From assembly GCA_015501585.1 (NCBI GenBank), contig JADNRY010000242.1:1-64000 (forward strand): a DNA stretch of 64,000 nt, read 5' to 3'. The notes under the pieces are model-generated. The model made no database searches, was not told the origin of the DNA, and saw only the letters and a list, made by a program, of their open reading frames with translations. Each line of letters starts with the position of its first letter. The first letter of the stretch is position 1. Shown here piece by piece: positions 22,881 through 34,755 of this stretch. The stretch is from Rhodocollybia butyracea. Taxonomy: Eukaryota; Basidiomycota; Agaricomycetes; Agaricales; Omphalotaceae. The position numbers and the translations under genes were made by a program.

Positions 22881-22894
22881 CCTAGGAGAGACTG

Positions 22895-23075
22895 ATTACA
22901 GTGCGAGTTCGCATGATAGATCCAGCACGCGCCATCAGCCTCGACTCGGAGTATTGGAGAGGCAAAAAAAGGTAGTTACGAAAGGCACATCGAAGATGAT
23001 GGGTGGTCATATAGGAGAGCGGGGGATGTGGCAAAGCTGAACAGAGGACTGGAGCGCGATGACCACTGGCAGTGT
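22895..23075. repeat. Direct repeat flanking the left duplication arm (outer copy)
   Basis: This is similar to 26470-26668 in the same orientation. Shared blocks are 'agtattgg', 'tacgaaaggcacatcgaaga', 'tatataggaga', 'ggggatgtgg', 'ggagcgcga' and 'gaccact', then 'ggcagtgt'. The two copies exactly bracket the left arm of the inverted duplication. Confidence 0.7.
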
Positions 23076-23680
23076 CTATTCCCGCTTTTAAGCCACGATT
23101 AACGAAAATCATAGACACTTGGTTTCCCTCGGCGTCTCGCACCCTTTCCTGGGGACAATAAGGGAAAAGATCGCAGCTTCGCCGTATAATCTAAGCACAA
23201 AGCTTACAGGTGCGGGGGTAGTGGGTGTGCCGTGACACTCATTCCTGACGGTAATTACACATACTTTGGACAATTTATATGCCCCACGATTTTCTCCTCC
23301 ACCGGCATTCGTTTATGTCCCCGGTATTGCGGCCTCGCATATTTCTTTTCTCGGCAACCCATTGTTTAACCGAGTCGAGGCTCAAGTTACTTATTTAATT
23401 GTCTGTTTTCGATTTATTTCAGCGATGCATCGATGAAGAATCTGCTTTTGGAGCTCTCGCAATGTGGTTTTGATCCGTACTTGAAGTCGGTTGGGGAGTG
23501 GGCTTGTGATTTTGTCTCCCTATGCAGAGCACCGAAGTTTGGGTGCGGGTGTTACCCAGACAAAACCGAAGACGTTCTGTCAAATTACAGCATGATTCGA
23601 TTCTGGCATCTTTCGAGACCAAGTCTGTGTCGAAGCTCACAGGGTGGGCACATGATTTAGGCCAATGGCTCTACGTCTAG
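23073..23680 (+). pseudogene. Mevalonate kinase 3' remnant (left arm)
   Basis: The last exons of a mevalonate kinase are recognisable: INENHRHLVSLGVSHP, then KLTGAG of the third GHMP motif, then CAVTLIPD-coding sequence in another frame, then LLLELSQCGFDPYLKSVG and a tail ending QWLYV and stop at 23680. Relative to the right-arm copy the GHMP glycine-rich loop is disrupted by an indel (the frame reads GVVGVP and stops). The ATP-binding half of the gene is absent, so the fragment cannot be active. It faces terpene synthase A tail-to-tail, as in the right arm. Confidence 0.78.
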
Positions 23681-24174
23681 CTGTAGAAAATAGTAGCTAC
23701 TGCCACTGGTAAAAATATCTTGTATCTCACTTCAGAATGATTTTGTAAAAACTATGCTTGCGAACCAATTGTGGGGAGACCACACCATGTTTGGCGAGCG
23801 AGAAGGGTTGTACGAGATATATACAAGAGGAACTTGAGCTTAACTACAGATCCATCAAGATTAGGACTTCGAAAGCTCTGAGCTTGATACGGTGCCCTTT
23901 ATCCTCGGGACCACAGTACGATTCAAGCTCCTTTTAAGAATCGTATTTTGAAAGGTAATAAACGAAGCCTATCTCCAAAATCAGGCTTCAGGTGAACAAA
24001 CCATGAATACAATTAGGGATGTATTAATTCGTTTAGCGAAAGTAAAATTACGAATAAGAGTACAACAGTAGAAATCCACAAGTACAGTACGAGATTATAA
24101 ACTTTCTAGGAGAGTCGTTATAAGCGAAGTAATGAAAATAAATCTATCCGTATACATATGACAAACAAGGGCAT

Positions 24175-25474
24175 TCATTCACTCTCTGAATCAGAGTCAC
24201 TGTCCATCTCCTGTGGTGCTTTGGGTGTAAGATGAACAATGCGAGTATCCCTGACTTCGAGAGTTCGAGATCCAAAGTATCGTTGACTCTCAAAACTCCA
24301 GCTAAAATACCTTGTCAGCAATTATATTCAAATGTACGTAAACAGGGATGCACTTACTCGACGTTGCCTCGTATCCAGTGAGCAGTTGCATCCAAGTACT
24401 GAGCGACACTGGCATCTATCTCCGGCCCCCATGAAGGCATGCGTGCGCGCGCATCCACGTAGCGATCCATGAGCTCGTTGAAATACGTGCCAACATGATC
24501 ACAAGCAGCCTGTAGGTCGATGTTCTTGGCCTTCATGAGCACAGTGACGATGTTATTGCCACTGATACCCTTGCTTTGCTCCATGTCGTACGAGTAGACA
24601 TCCTATTTTAGTGTAAGAACGGCATCGAACTAAACCAAATTAAGGTTCACTTACGTTGGCCCAACAAACCATGTCGGCGGCTGCCCAATATGCCTCCATA
24701 AATGTCGAATCGTCGAAAACCTCTTGCGGTAGATCGATGCCGAGAACGTATTCAAAAAGTCCGAAACATAGTCGAATTGCGCTATTTTCTCGTCGGAGGT
24801 CAATGAAATCCTCAAGACCAAGGATCTCCCCTGCTTCACGAAGCTCGGCTTCTCTTGAAACACACTCGATATAGTTGTCACAGTGTACTAAGAATCGACG
24901 AAGGCTGTTAGGGCCAGCTGTGCTTGTGTATCGTTTTCGGAAACTGCGAATACATACGTCATTAGTAGTGGAATACGAGAAGGAATATGTTAGGACCCAC
25001 TCTTTGGTGATTTGACATAATGTCGATCCGTCGTCATATTCGGGATCCCTCATAGCGTTTAATACTAGGCCAGCTGTCAGTTGGTATAGCGAAATCGACA
25101 GAATAAATTCGCGTACATGTCTCTCCAGTGGCGCGCGCGTCTTCACCGTTCTGTTCGTCACTGACCTCATCGACAACGAAGAGGAGGTTGACAAAATCGC
25201 AGCAGGTTCGGAATTGGTCGTAACTAAACTCGACGTAATTAGCTAACAGCCATCTGGATATCAACTTGAATACGCACCCGGCATATGGGTATGTGAGGGC
25301 AACGAGTAATTCATTGCAACCTTGGACGAAAAAAGCTTTTCTGCTGTCCGTGAAGACGTTGTAGCTGTTAATCCATTCTGCTGACTCTGCGCCAGCTTCT
25401 TTATAGTGAGGATTGGTGCCGGTCTTCAACGAGGAAACAACGGGGATAAGGTCGGGAAGAGTGAAAGTCTCCAT
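24175..25474 (-). CDS. Class I sesquiterpene synthase A
   Basis: This enzyme probably cyclises farnesyl diphosphate to a sesquiterpene; the product cannot be told from sequence. Six exons (25474-25278, 25223-25117, 25073-25001, 24943-24655, 24602-24358, 24301-24175) give 345 aa, normal for basidiomycete enzymes. The metal-binding motifs are intact: DEVSD at residues 84-88, NDVYSYDME at 222-230 followed by QSKG, and the RY pair at about 311-312 (WSFESQRYF). The start METFTLPDL is conserved with copy B. A TATAAAAG box lies about 100 bp upstream. Both copies share intron positions and exon lengths exactly. Nearby mevalonate kinase sequence is dead, and no P450 or transporter is seen, so any pathway would be completed elsewhere. 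Confidence 0.93.
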
Positions 25475-25571
25475 GGAATAATACTGATAAGTAGGATAGA
25501 GGAGATAGCGTTGAGTAGAAAGTCTGAACTGTGTGTGCAGTGTGATGGAGTTTCCAAGTTGACCGACATGC

Positions 25572-25579
25572 CTTTTATA
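25572..25579 (-). promoter_or_regulatory. TATA box of terpene synthase A
   Basis: TATAAAAG on the minus strand lies about 100 bp upstream of the ATG at 25474. The identical sequence and spacing occur at 54278-54285 in front of copy B, so the duplication carried the core promoter. Confidence 0.7.
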
Positions 25580-26469
25580 CCTGAATCCAGGTTCCCTCGA
25601 AAGTAAGTAGCCCACCCTTGAGGAGATCTGTAGATTTCCATTGTCGCGTGGCTTCATCTCCGATTGTCTTTTGATGGAGTCTCCGAATGCCCCAAGTACG
25701 TAGAAGCAAGTTTGAGCTACAAAGTCGGAGGAGCCGTTTGCGGGGAGTGAATACCTTTGGGAGTTTGTGACTGACGATTTGCAAGGATCTCCATGCATCG
25801 GCATGAAGTCTACGGAAAAATTTGCTGGGAATGACTCAAGTATATCGAAAGCGGTTTGTTTTACATTGCTACGTTTTGTATATCGCGTTTGAAGTAGCCC
25901 CGGAAAGCTCAGCTTGCAATGTCAGACGGAACATTGGTAGTATTTGCTACATTGGGACGTTGGTCCATTTTTTTCGGTCTATTGTAAAACAGGTACGCAA
26001 GACAGGCGCGAGAGATTGATGGTCATGTTGACGACACTGTTCTCGACATACTATGAAGAAAAGTGACCAAAGAGAGGTCGGAAATCTGGAGACAAAGGAG
26101 GTTTGATATGTACATATATCGCATCTTGTTACTTGGCAGATTCTTTTGAGGAGAATAAAGGAGAGTGACGCACCTAGGTCCTGGACGTCCGGGCTCGGAA
26201 TCGCTTACTTATTTTGTTTGGTCTACGGACCGGTCGCCTTCCAAACGTCTTGCCGATCAACCTGCCGTTGTCGATGGAGGATGACCCGAGAGTGCTCTAC
26301 GATGAGCGATGTTTTGAAGACCGAAGTATTAGGTAGAGAACTCTTCCGAATCAAAGCGCGCGGAAGCGTGAAGCGTGCTGACTGATTTCGTTGTTCGGAT
26401 ACCAAACACTTCCGGCGGCATGCTACCGGTGCTTCGGCGCTTAGGTGGCCGTGTCTGATTAGATTTTAC

Positions 26470-26668
26470 AGTGTGAGTTTGCCTAATAAAACCAACGTCG
26501 ACTTGAAGTATTGGCAAAAGCGGTATTTACGAAAGGCACATCGAAGATTGTCGATGATGATGGGGGGTGGTTATATAGGAGAACTGGGGATGTGGTCTCG
26601 ATGGTCAAAGTTGAACAGGGGAAGACAGGGGATCGGAGCGCGACGACCACTGTGACTGGCAGTGTTAT
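26470..26668. repeat. Direct repeat flanking the left duplication arm (inner copy)
   Basis: This is the second copy of the repeat at 22895-23075, same orientation, with a few indels. See that entry for shared blocks. Confidence 0.7.
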
Positions 26669-27537
26669 TACCAAAAGTAGTCGTTGATCTGTAAAGCGTT
26701 GACGAAGCTGTGCAAAATTGCGAAAACATCTACACATACAGTGACATGTAGAGGAAGAGGATGAAAGAGAGGTTTTTCGCGTGACTCAGTTCTGAATCTC
26801 AGGAAACTGTGGGGCGGTCCTTCGTACCTTATCTCCACCTCCGCCTCTCAGATCTCAGACTTGGCGGTAGCCCTGGCGCGAGCGGAATTAACCACCAGAA
26901 GAGCTGCCACCGTTGTCTGGGCGAGTACGATCTGATGTAAGTGCATGATAGTCCAAAGTAGTAGGCCTTATACCACCTCGTACTTACCACACACCGAAGA
27001 CAACCTAGGCTAAGCGACGAGTCATGATTGGTGGATACTGCTTCTCCACATGCAATCGTCTAAGTTAGGCGATAACATAAAAGAGGAGGGAGGAGGTGAG
27101 GTGGAACAGTACACAGTCATGACTAGTTCATATGTAGATTAGAATATATGCGCACGCATACAACGATGAACTTCAAGCTTCAAGCTTCAAGGCCAAAAGA
27201 CGATTAAGTTCCCTCAAGTTCCCTCTCAAACGAAGAGGAATGCCACAGTCATGACCAAATGAATGAACGCTATGGACTTTGAGGACTCTAAAGCTGTAGC
27301 CACTATGCCGTCGATATAGGTATTGCGCAAAACTAGCCGTCGGCGGAACCATCACAAGTTTTGCTTCGCTCGAGGCATTAGGAGCTGATAGGCTGCGAGT
27401 GCCTTTCGCCCCTTCGAGGTATCATCTTTACCGTCTCGACGAGATTCTACTCATTCGTACGAATACCCCAGCACGTGGTTCCCGGAATCGAGGCCCGGGG
27501 CCCAGAGCTATCAGCCAACGGATAATGTTTGGCGCTT
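26669..27537. other. No gene firmly recognised
   Basis: The minus strand near 27060-27010 could encode a short C-terminus (LHVEKQYPPIMTRRLA then stop), and near 26930-26890 a Gly/Ser-rich tail ends in a stop. Neither could be extended to a full gene. The end of the stretch is the promoter of the GTPase gene at 27538. Confidence 0.3.
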
Positions 27538-28575
27538 ATGAACTCTTTTCGCCATCTAACCCAAGCTGCACCCAATGTGACAATCCAGAGGTTTCTTTCC
27601 ACATCCGCTCAGATTTTTTCAGATCCGAAATCTGTACAAAATATCCAATCTCTCAATGCTATACAACTTGAAATAGCAAACGGTGTCTTTCCTACGTTGA
27701 ATGGACTTCCTGAGGTCGAGGATGTTTGCTACTGCTCAATCATTTGACTTAATATCCTATTTAGGTCATTGTCACTGGTACATATCATTACGGTTTCCCC
27801 AAATCTTCAAACTTGATTCGTCTCAAGGTCGTGCTAATTCGGGAAAATCATCATTACTAAATGCTGTCTTGGGACGCAAGAACTTGGTGGAAACTAGCTC
27901 CAAAGCCGTATGTGTCAATACCACGTCGAATGATTCTTTACTCAAGTATGTATGCAGGGAAAAACTCGACGTCTGGATTTTTTTCGCGTTGGGTCCAATT
28001 CAGGCAAATTTATACTAGTGGACTCTCCAGGATATGGTCAACGTGGACGGCCGGAATGGGGAAAACTATTTGACTCGTATCTACGAAGCAGAAAAGAGTA
28101 CGTCGAGATAGTATTTTTATTGTCAAGCCCCAACTGAATCGACTTTTCCAGATTGCGTCGTATCTACATAACTTTCAGCTCAAAACATGTTGTAAACAAT
28201 GTAGACAAGGCAATGCTCATGCATCTTACGCGCACCATTATCAGCACTCTCTTTTCTGACGGGATTGTTTCCGTGCAGAATGGGACCTCACCTTCCTTGA
28301 CCAGAATTCAACCAGTGATCACTAAAGCGGACCAGCTTCTCAACCAAACATCTGCACCGGATGTTGTGAGCCGGTTCAAAGAGGACATTCACAACGCGGT
28401 AAAAGAAGCCATAGACGAAGAACATATTGCAGCTGGGAATATGGGTATCTCATCCGACATATTATCAAGAATGATATGCCTTCCACCTTTGGTCACAACT
28501 ATCAGGACAAACCCACTATTTGGTATCAAAGAACTTAGAGAGAATATTGTGGAAGCATGTATGTCCAAAAGATAG
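27538..28575 (+). CDS. EngB/YihA-type GTPase, probably mitochondrial
   Basis: This is a small GTPase of the EngB family, whose bacterial members assist large ribosomal subunit assembly; fungal nuclear copies act in mitochondria. Five exons (27538-27714, 27765-27777, 27828-27907, 27958-28097, 28152-28575) give 277 aa; exon 2 is only 13 nt. The start MNSFRHLTQAAP is followed by basic and hydroxylated residues, consistent with a mitochondrial targeting peptide. Motifs: G1 GRANSGKSSLLNA, G3 DSPGYGQRG, G4 TKAD near residue 200. I chose the ATG at 27538; no in-frame ATG lies just upstream. Its last 350 bp are duplicated at 31641-31991. It is convergent with the esterase pseudogene at 28641. Confidence 0.88.
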
Positions 28576-31260
28576 ATGTTGGATAGGTCAAGATCACGTT
28601 AATACTACTGGCTTAACATGACGTCCATTTTGCCACATCCTTATTGTCCCGTCAGCGCTCCGACACTCTCCCAGAATCTGTGGACCAGTTTGAGCAAATC
28701 GAAAAACGCCGAAAGAAAAACTTGACGTACCTGCATCGCGAAAGCTGGACATCATCAATGGGAGTGGCTCGGACATCGGCCTCGTTGGTAACAGTTTTAT
28801 TAAAGAGGTTCTCAGTGTGGGCTTTTGAGTAAAGCTCCCAGGAAGGTGTAATGGTTGGAGCTATCTTGCCATTGGGGTTCTGCGAGACCACGAACGCCAT
28901 AAAGCCTCCTTGGAATGCCTCAAGGAATTCGGTGTTGTTGAAGGATGGAGGTCCAGCAAAGCTACACTACACTTTGAGGACTTTTCTGTGTACTAAACCA
29001 TGTAAATCTCTTACGTCGGAAAATAGTAAGCAGAATCATCTGCGTGATGTGCGGGAGGAATTGCTAGTAAAAGTTAGTTAGTATCGTAAATACTTCTCTA
29101 CGTCGTACGTACCGAATTGTCCCTGTTGGCCCATGTAGGATCTGCGTCACAGCATAAAGGATTTGGGTACATACCTTCCATGAGCTTTTCGGAAACGCAC
29201 TCAAAAAATAAAATGTAGGGCAAACGAACATCGCTGTCCGTTTCTCGATCAGCAAATCGTTTAAGAAAAACAGGAAAGTTCGTACAGTCGCCTATGATCA
29301 AATTGTTTTGTTCAAGGGGCGTGCCCAAGTCCGCATAGAGCTGGGCAGTCAGCTCGGCTTGCTTTGGTCCGAATTTGGGAAAGAGCATGCTAGCGTAGAC
29401 CGATGCGTTCATTGGGTTGGACTGATTGACAAAAACAGTGCCTTCATTTGTGTTGGTGATAGATAGGAGCGCTTTCTGTGTAGATTGGTCAGGACATGTT
29501 CACAATGACAGAAAATTATGCTGGCTTACTCCGTTGATTTTCCCTTGCTTCAACGATTCTGTGGGACGTTGTCTGATAAAAGATCCATCTACTACTGGTA
29601 TAAACAGAGAAGTTCCATAGAACCCCCCGAGAACGATGTTAGCATTGATGGTCCCAAGGGTATTGGCATCTACAGATCGGAGGCAGGCCAACGAGTTGGT
29701 TGTAAAAGTGCAACTGGAGCCCATCAGGACGAGAAAAGATTTGACATCTTGAAAAGAAGAAGGACAAACTTTGCTTGAGTAACGACTTCAGAGTACAGCA
29801 ACTAAGTATTAAGATTTTCGTTTGTAGTACTAAGAATATAGTAAGGAAAAACGTACCTCGGGAACAGTGTCATTGTACAAGTACTGGGATGGTAAGTAGG
29901 TTGAGCTCGTGATGGCTCCTCGAAATAGCTGTGGAGAAGTCTGGCCGTCATGAGCCACAATGTGCTGTAATACAGATCCAGCACCTGTGGGTGTTTGATT
30001 AGACGAGATGTAAGCACAAGAAGGTAAAATGAGTATCACGACCTGCGCTGTCCCCCCAAATTGTCACCTTTGTTGGGTCCCCGCCGAACTTGGATATCTA
30101 AATCATACAGAGCAAGTATTAGAACCGACTCTGATAGAAAAAGAAGAATACCAACGTGGGACTGAACCCAACGCAACGCAAAATCTTGATCAACTACGAC
30201 CGACTCGTCCATATCAGTCAGGGCATGGGGAGAGGTACGTGATTAGACTTACCCAGCATTGAGGTCTCCATTTTCTTTGACTTCCGAGCCTGGAAGAAAA
30301 CCTATCAAGTGAAGACCGGTTTTGGGAGGGATAGTAAAAGAGGATCTACTAAGCACGAACCAAATACGCCTAGTCTGTATTGTATAATAACCACCACTAT
30401 CTCATTATGAGCCTCGGTCATTAAGTCAGAACCACCGTGAGGTGCAGCTCTGCCATAAACATAACTGAGGAAAAAAATAACCTCGGCAGACCGACAAATT
30501 GGGTTCAATACCCTCCACCGTGAATGAAGACCAGAACCGGCAAAGGTTTAGTTGGAACCGTGTCTCCAGGGAAGTAAGTGCTTTAAAACTCGTCAGAGGG
30601 ATACATTATAAGTGAAGGATTTACTTCAAGAACAAGCAATCCTCAGTCTGGGCCGGTACCGACTCTATTTTGTTGATCGCCTCGAGAGGATTAGAAAACC
30701 CGACCACAGCTTGGAAACACTCCGGAGGTGCCGAGTTAGCTTGCTCGACAACACCATCGTTGTTGGTGGGGGTTTGAGGAGCCCTGAAACGCAAGTCGCC
30801 TGCAGACTTATCCATTAGTAGCCGGTCATAATCCACACAATGGACTGACCAATAGGGGAGCGGCATACCGCATACCAAGATAATTGGTGATATTGTTGAC
30901 TGAGTCAAAGACACCTTGATACTTCGCGTACCCCAGATCGATGATGGGCACGTCGTTGCTATCCTGGGAATGTGTGAAAGACAACACTATAGCGAGCAGC
31001 ATTCCGAATATCGTCATTATGGTTGCAGGAATTTAGCGTGCGATGGAGGGCGACGGAGGAAACTTTTATACTTGAGCGCTCCACATGTGAGTCAATATCT
31101 ACATCCATCTCGCTGGTATGAGGAGTCCGCAAGTTCTTACTCTCCGGTGAGTCAAGTCAGCGTCAGAAATAAACTAATGTAGCTTTCTATTATCATAGAT
31201 AAGCTGGACACACCAGAAAATGAAAAAAGGAGATAAGAAATCAAAACAGAGTGGTTAAGC
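28225..31260. repeat. Tandem segmental duplication, unit 1
   Basis: The unit runs from inside the last exon of the GTPase ('cttac.cgcaccattatcagc') through the esterase gene and its promoter to 'gaaatcaaaacagagt'. It repeats in the same orientation at 31641-34755. The downstream unit therefore carries only the 3' end of the GTPase. Confidence 0.85.
28641..31017 (-). pseudogene. Type-B carboxylesterase/lipase, tandem copy 1 (two lesions)
   Basis: This is a secreted alpha/beta-hydrolase of the carboxylesterase family with about a dozen exons. A hydrophobic signal peptide (MTIFGMLLAIVLSF) starts at 31017. The oxyanion-hole segment VLVFIHGGG, then VVVIIQYRLGVFGFLPGS, and the nucleophile elbow IWGDSAGAGS are present. 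The end is FWESVGALTGQ and stop at 28641. Two changes break it relative to copy 2: one C missing in the GCTCCCC run at 30855-30858, at the end of exon 1, and five bases (GCTGC) missing at the exon end near 30250 (LNAG-LDQDF junction). Each shifts the frame, so this copy should be non-functional unless the lesions are assembly errors. Confidence 0.8.
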
Positions 31261-31640
31261 CAAGGTGCTCAAGAATTGAGGCTCAACAAGACCCTCTACT
31301 GAATAGACGAGAACAAGAGTAGAGGAGAACGCATACAGAACCAGGAAGAGCCCCAGTCGGCCCCGGGGCTGGTGGGACCGATCAGCCCCAAAAACAGGAG
31401 ATCAGTAATCTCGTTCACTTGAATTATGAATTGAGAGACGCTGGTTTTTCGCTATCTAAAGTCACATGTTTTAGATTAGATTTACGAAGAATGCGTATTT
31501 ATAAACTCGCATGTTCATCGATACTTTGTAGTTTATTAAACTTCTATTAGTACATGCAGCCAGCCTCGGAGGGCCAAACTCCCATCCGTGTCTGATAAAA
31601 ATGAAAAAAGTAACCTCGGCCAATCCGCCTCATAGTACGC
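31261..31640. other. Spacer between tandem units
   Basis: About 380 bp separate unit 1 from unit 2 and occur in neither. A GC-rich patch (about 31350-31395) precedes AT-rich DNA. I see no gene and no terminal repeats proving an insertion. Confidence 0.5.
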
Positions 31641-31991
31641 CTTACACGCACCATTATCAGCACTCTCTTTTCTGACGGGATTTTTTCTGTGCAAAGTGGG
31701 ACCTCACATTTCTTGACCAGAACTCAACCAGTGATCACTAAAGCGGACCAGCTTCTAAACTAAACATCTGCACCAGGTGTTGTGAGCCGATTCAAAGAGG
31801 ACATTCACAACGCGGTAAAGGATGCCATAGACGAAGAACATATTGCAGCTGGGAATATGGGTATCTCATCCGACATATTATCAAGAATGATATGCCTTCC
31901 ACCTTTGGTCACAACTATCAGGGCAAACCCACCGTTTGGTATCAAGGAACTTAGAGAGAATATTGTGGAAGCATGTATGTCCAAAAGATAG
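31641..31991 (+). pseudogene. EngB-type GTPase, 3' fragment
   Basis: This is a copy of the last exon of the gene at 27538-28575, truncated at its 5' side. It keeps the TKADQLLN-coding region, but the next codon is a stop (TAA at 31761-31763, where the parent reads CAA). All other G motifs are missing. The remaining frame (SRFKEDIHNAVKDAIDEEH onward) is otherwise well preserved, showing the duplication is fairly recent. Confidence 0.9.
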
Positions 31992-32060
31992 ACGCTGAAT
32001 AGATCAGGATCACCTTAATACTACATACTAGCTTAACACGATGTCCATTGTGCCACATCC

Positions 32061-34481
32061 TTATTGTCCCGTCAGAACCCCGACACTCTCCCAGAATCTG
32101 TGGACCAGTTTGAGCCAATCGAAATGCGCCCCGAAAGAAAAACTTGACGCACCCGCACCGCGAAAGCTGGCCATTATCAATGGGAGTGGCTCGGACATCG
32201 GGTTCGTTGGTGACAGTTTTATTGAAGATGATCTCGGTGTGGGCTTTCGAGTAACGTTCCCAGGAAGGTGTAATGGTTGGAGCTACCTTGCCATTGGGGT
32301 TCTGCGAGACCACGAACGCCATAAAGCCTCCTTGGAATGCCTCAAGGAATTCGGTGTTGTTGAAGGATGGAGGTCCAGCAAAGCTACACTACACTTTGAG
32401 GACTTTCCTGCGTACTAAATCATGTGAATCTCTTACGTCGGAAAATAGTAAGCAAAATCATCTGCGTGATGTGCGGGAGGAATTGCTGGTGAAAGTTAGT
32501 ATCGCAAATATTTCCCTATCTCGTACATACCGAATTGTCCCTGTTGGCCCATGTGGGATCTGCGTCACAGTATAAAGGATTTGGGTACATACCTTCCATG
32601 AGCTTCCCGGGAACGCGCTCAAAAGATAAAATGTAGGACAAACGAAAATCGCTGTCCGTTTCTCGATCAGCAAACCTTTCAAGAAAACACCTGTAAAATT
32701 CGTACAGTCACCCATGATTAAGTTATTTTGTTCAAGGGGTGTGCCCAAGTCCGCATAGAGCTGGGCAGTTAGCTCGGCTTGCTGTGGTCCGAATTTAGGA
32801 AAGAGCATGCTAGCGTAGACCGATGCGTTCATTGGGTTGGACTGATTGACAAAAAACAGTGCCTTCATTTGTGTTGGTGATAGATAGGAGCGCTTTCTGT
32901 GTAGACTGGTCAGGACATGTTCACGATGACAAAAGATTACGCTGGCTTACTCCATTGACTTTCCCTTGCTTCAACGATTCTATAGGACGTTGTCTGATAA
33001 AAGATCCATCTACTACTGGTATGAACAGGTAAGTTCCATAGAAGCCCCCCGAGAATGATGTTAGCATTGATGGTCCCAAGGGTATTGGCATCTACAAATC
33101 GGAGGCAGGCCAAGGAGTTGGCTGTAGAAGTACAACTGCAGCCAAAGATGAGGACGAGAAAAGATTTGATACGTTGCCAGAAAGAAGGACAAACTTTGTT
33201 TGAGTAACGACTTCGGAGTATAGCAACTAAGTATTAAGATTTTCGTTTATACCAAGGATATAGTGACAAAGTGAAAGGGTACCTCGGGAATGGTGTCATT
33301 GTACAAGTACTGGGACGGTGAGAAGGTTGAGCTCGTTATGGCTCCTCGAAATAGTTGTGGAGAAGTCTGGCCGTCATGAGCCACAATGTGTTGTAATACA
33401 GATCCAGCACCTGTGGGTGTTTGATTAGACGAGATGGAAGCGCGAGGGGGTGCGATATATCAGAACCTGCGCTCTCCCCCCAAATTGTCACCTTTGTTGG
33501 GTCCCCGCCGAACTTGGAGATCTAAATCATACAGAGCAAGTATCAAACCGACTCCAGAAAAAAAAGAATACTGACATGGGACTGAACCCAACGCAATGCG
33601 AAATCTTGATCAACTACGTCCGAGTCCATATCAGTCAAGTCGTGGAGAGATCTAGAGGTACGAGATTAGACTTACGCAGCCCAGCATTGAGGTCTCCATT
33701 TTCTTTGATTTCCGAACCTGGAAGAAAACCTATCGAGTGAAGACCAGTTTTGGGAGTGATAGTAAAAGAGGTCCTACTAAGCACGAACCAAATAAGCCTA
33801 GTCTGTATTGTATAATAACCAGCACTATCTTGTTATGGGCCTCAGTCATTATGTCAGAACCGCCGTGAGGTACAGCTCTGCCAGAAACATAACTGAGGGA
33901 AAAAATTAACTTTGGCAGGCCGACAAATTGAGTTTAATACCCTCCACCGTGAATGAAGACCAGAACTGGCAAAGGTTCAGTCGGAACCGTGTCTCCAGGG
34001 AAATAAGTACTTTAGAACGCGTCAGAGGGATACATTATAAGTAAAGGATGCGTTTACTTCAAGAACAAGCAATCCTCAGTTTGGGCCGGTACCGATTGTC
34101 TTTTGTTGATTGTCTCGAGAGGATTGGCGGGAGCGAACCCGTTCTCCGCTTGGAAACACTGTAGAGGTGCCGCGTTAGCTTGTTGGACAGCACCATTGTT
34201 ATTGGTGGGGGTTTGAGGAGCCCTGAAACGCAAGTCGCCTGCAGACTTATCCATTAGTAGCTGGTCATAGTCTACATAACGTACTGACCAGTAGGGGGAG
34301 CGGCATACCGTATACCAAGATAATTGGTGATATTGTTTAGTGAGTCAAAGACACCTTGATACTTCGCGTATCCCAGATCGATGATGGGCACGTCGTTGCT
34401 ATCCCGGGAATGGATGTGAGCAGAACGAGACACTACTGCGAAAGACAACACTACAGCGAGCAGGATTCTGAATATCGTCAT
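32061..34481 (-). pseudogene. Type-B carboxylesterase/lipase, tandem copy 2 (two lesions)
   Basis: It has the same exon plan as copy 1. The start MTIFRILLAVVLSFAVVSRS is a good signal peptide, followed by IIDLGYAKYQGVFDS. The oxyanion-hole segment HGGG and nucleophile elbow IWGESAG are intact, as is the end FWESVGVLTGQ. At the positions where copy 1 is damaged this copy reads correctly, but it has its own two insertions: an extra C after the G run near 33045 (ILGG- region) and an extra T in the run near 32851-32856 (EGT-VFVNQS region). Both shift the frame. The two copies are thus damaged at different sites. Confidence 0.78.
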
Positions 34482-34755
34482 TGCGGTCGCGGGAATTTAG
34501 CGTGTGACGGAAGAAGCTTTTATACTCGGGCGCTCCCTCATGTTCAATACATCCATCGCGAGTATAAGGCTGTATAAGGAGGTCATAAGTACTTACTCTG
34601 GTGAGCCAAGTCAACGTCAGGTTTCACTTCGGCAGCCGGTCGTTATGACAATCGGTAGCGCTCAAAATAAACGACTAGCTTTCCATCATAGATAAGTTGG
34701 ACACACCAGAAAATGAATAAAGGAAATAAGAAATCAAAACAGAGTAATTAAGCTG

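Larger units (their letters stand above)
23073..26450. repeat. Inverted segmental duplication, left arm (partner 53420-57236)
   Basis: The whole arm is reverse-complemented at 53420-57236. It contains, in order, a mevalonate kinase 3' remnant (+), terpene synthase A (-), its promoter, and a unique flank ending near 26450 (landmarks 'cctaatacttcgg' and 'caaaacat' on the minus strand). The synthase exons are almost unchanged between arms, but the flanks have accumulated indels. The right arm has extra tandem copies of about 250 bp between the two genes. Confidence 0.88.
31641..34755. repeat. Tandem segmental duplication, unit 2
   Basis: This is the direct repeat of 28225-31260. Similarity holds through exons and introns of the esterase and ends near 'gaaatcaaaacagagtaattaagc'. 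Confidence 0.85.

Noticed and set aside
23433..23660. Small plus-strand protein starting MKNLLLELSQCGF
   Set aside because: It is the last exon of the mevalonate kinase remnant, not a separate gene.
28644..32418. Plus-strand open frames over the esterase copies
   Set aside because: They repeat in both tandem copies only because the DNA is duplicated; the minus strand holds the esterase motifs and splice sites.
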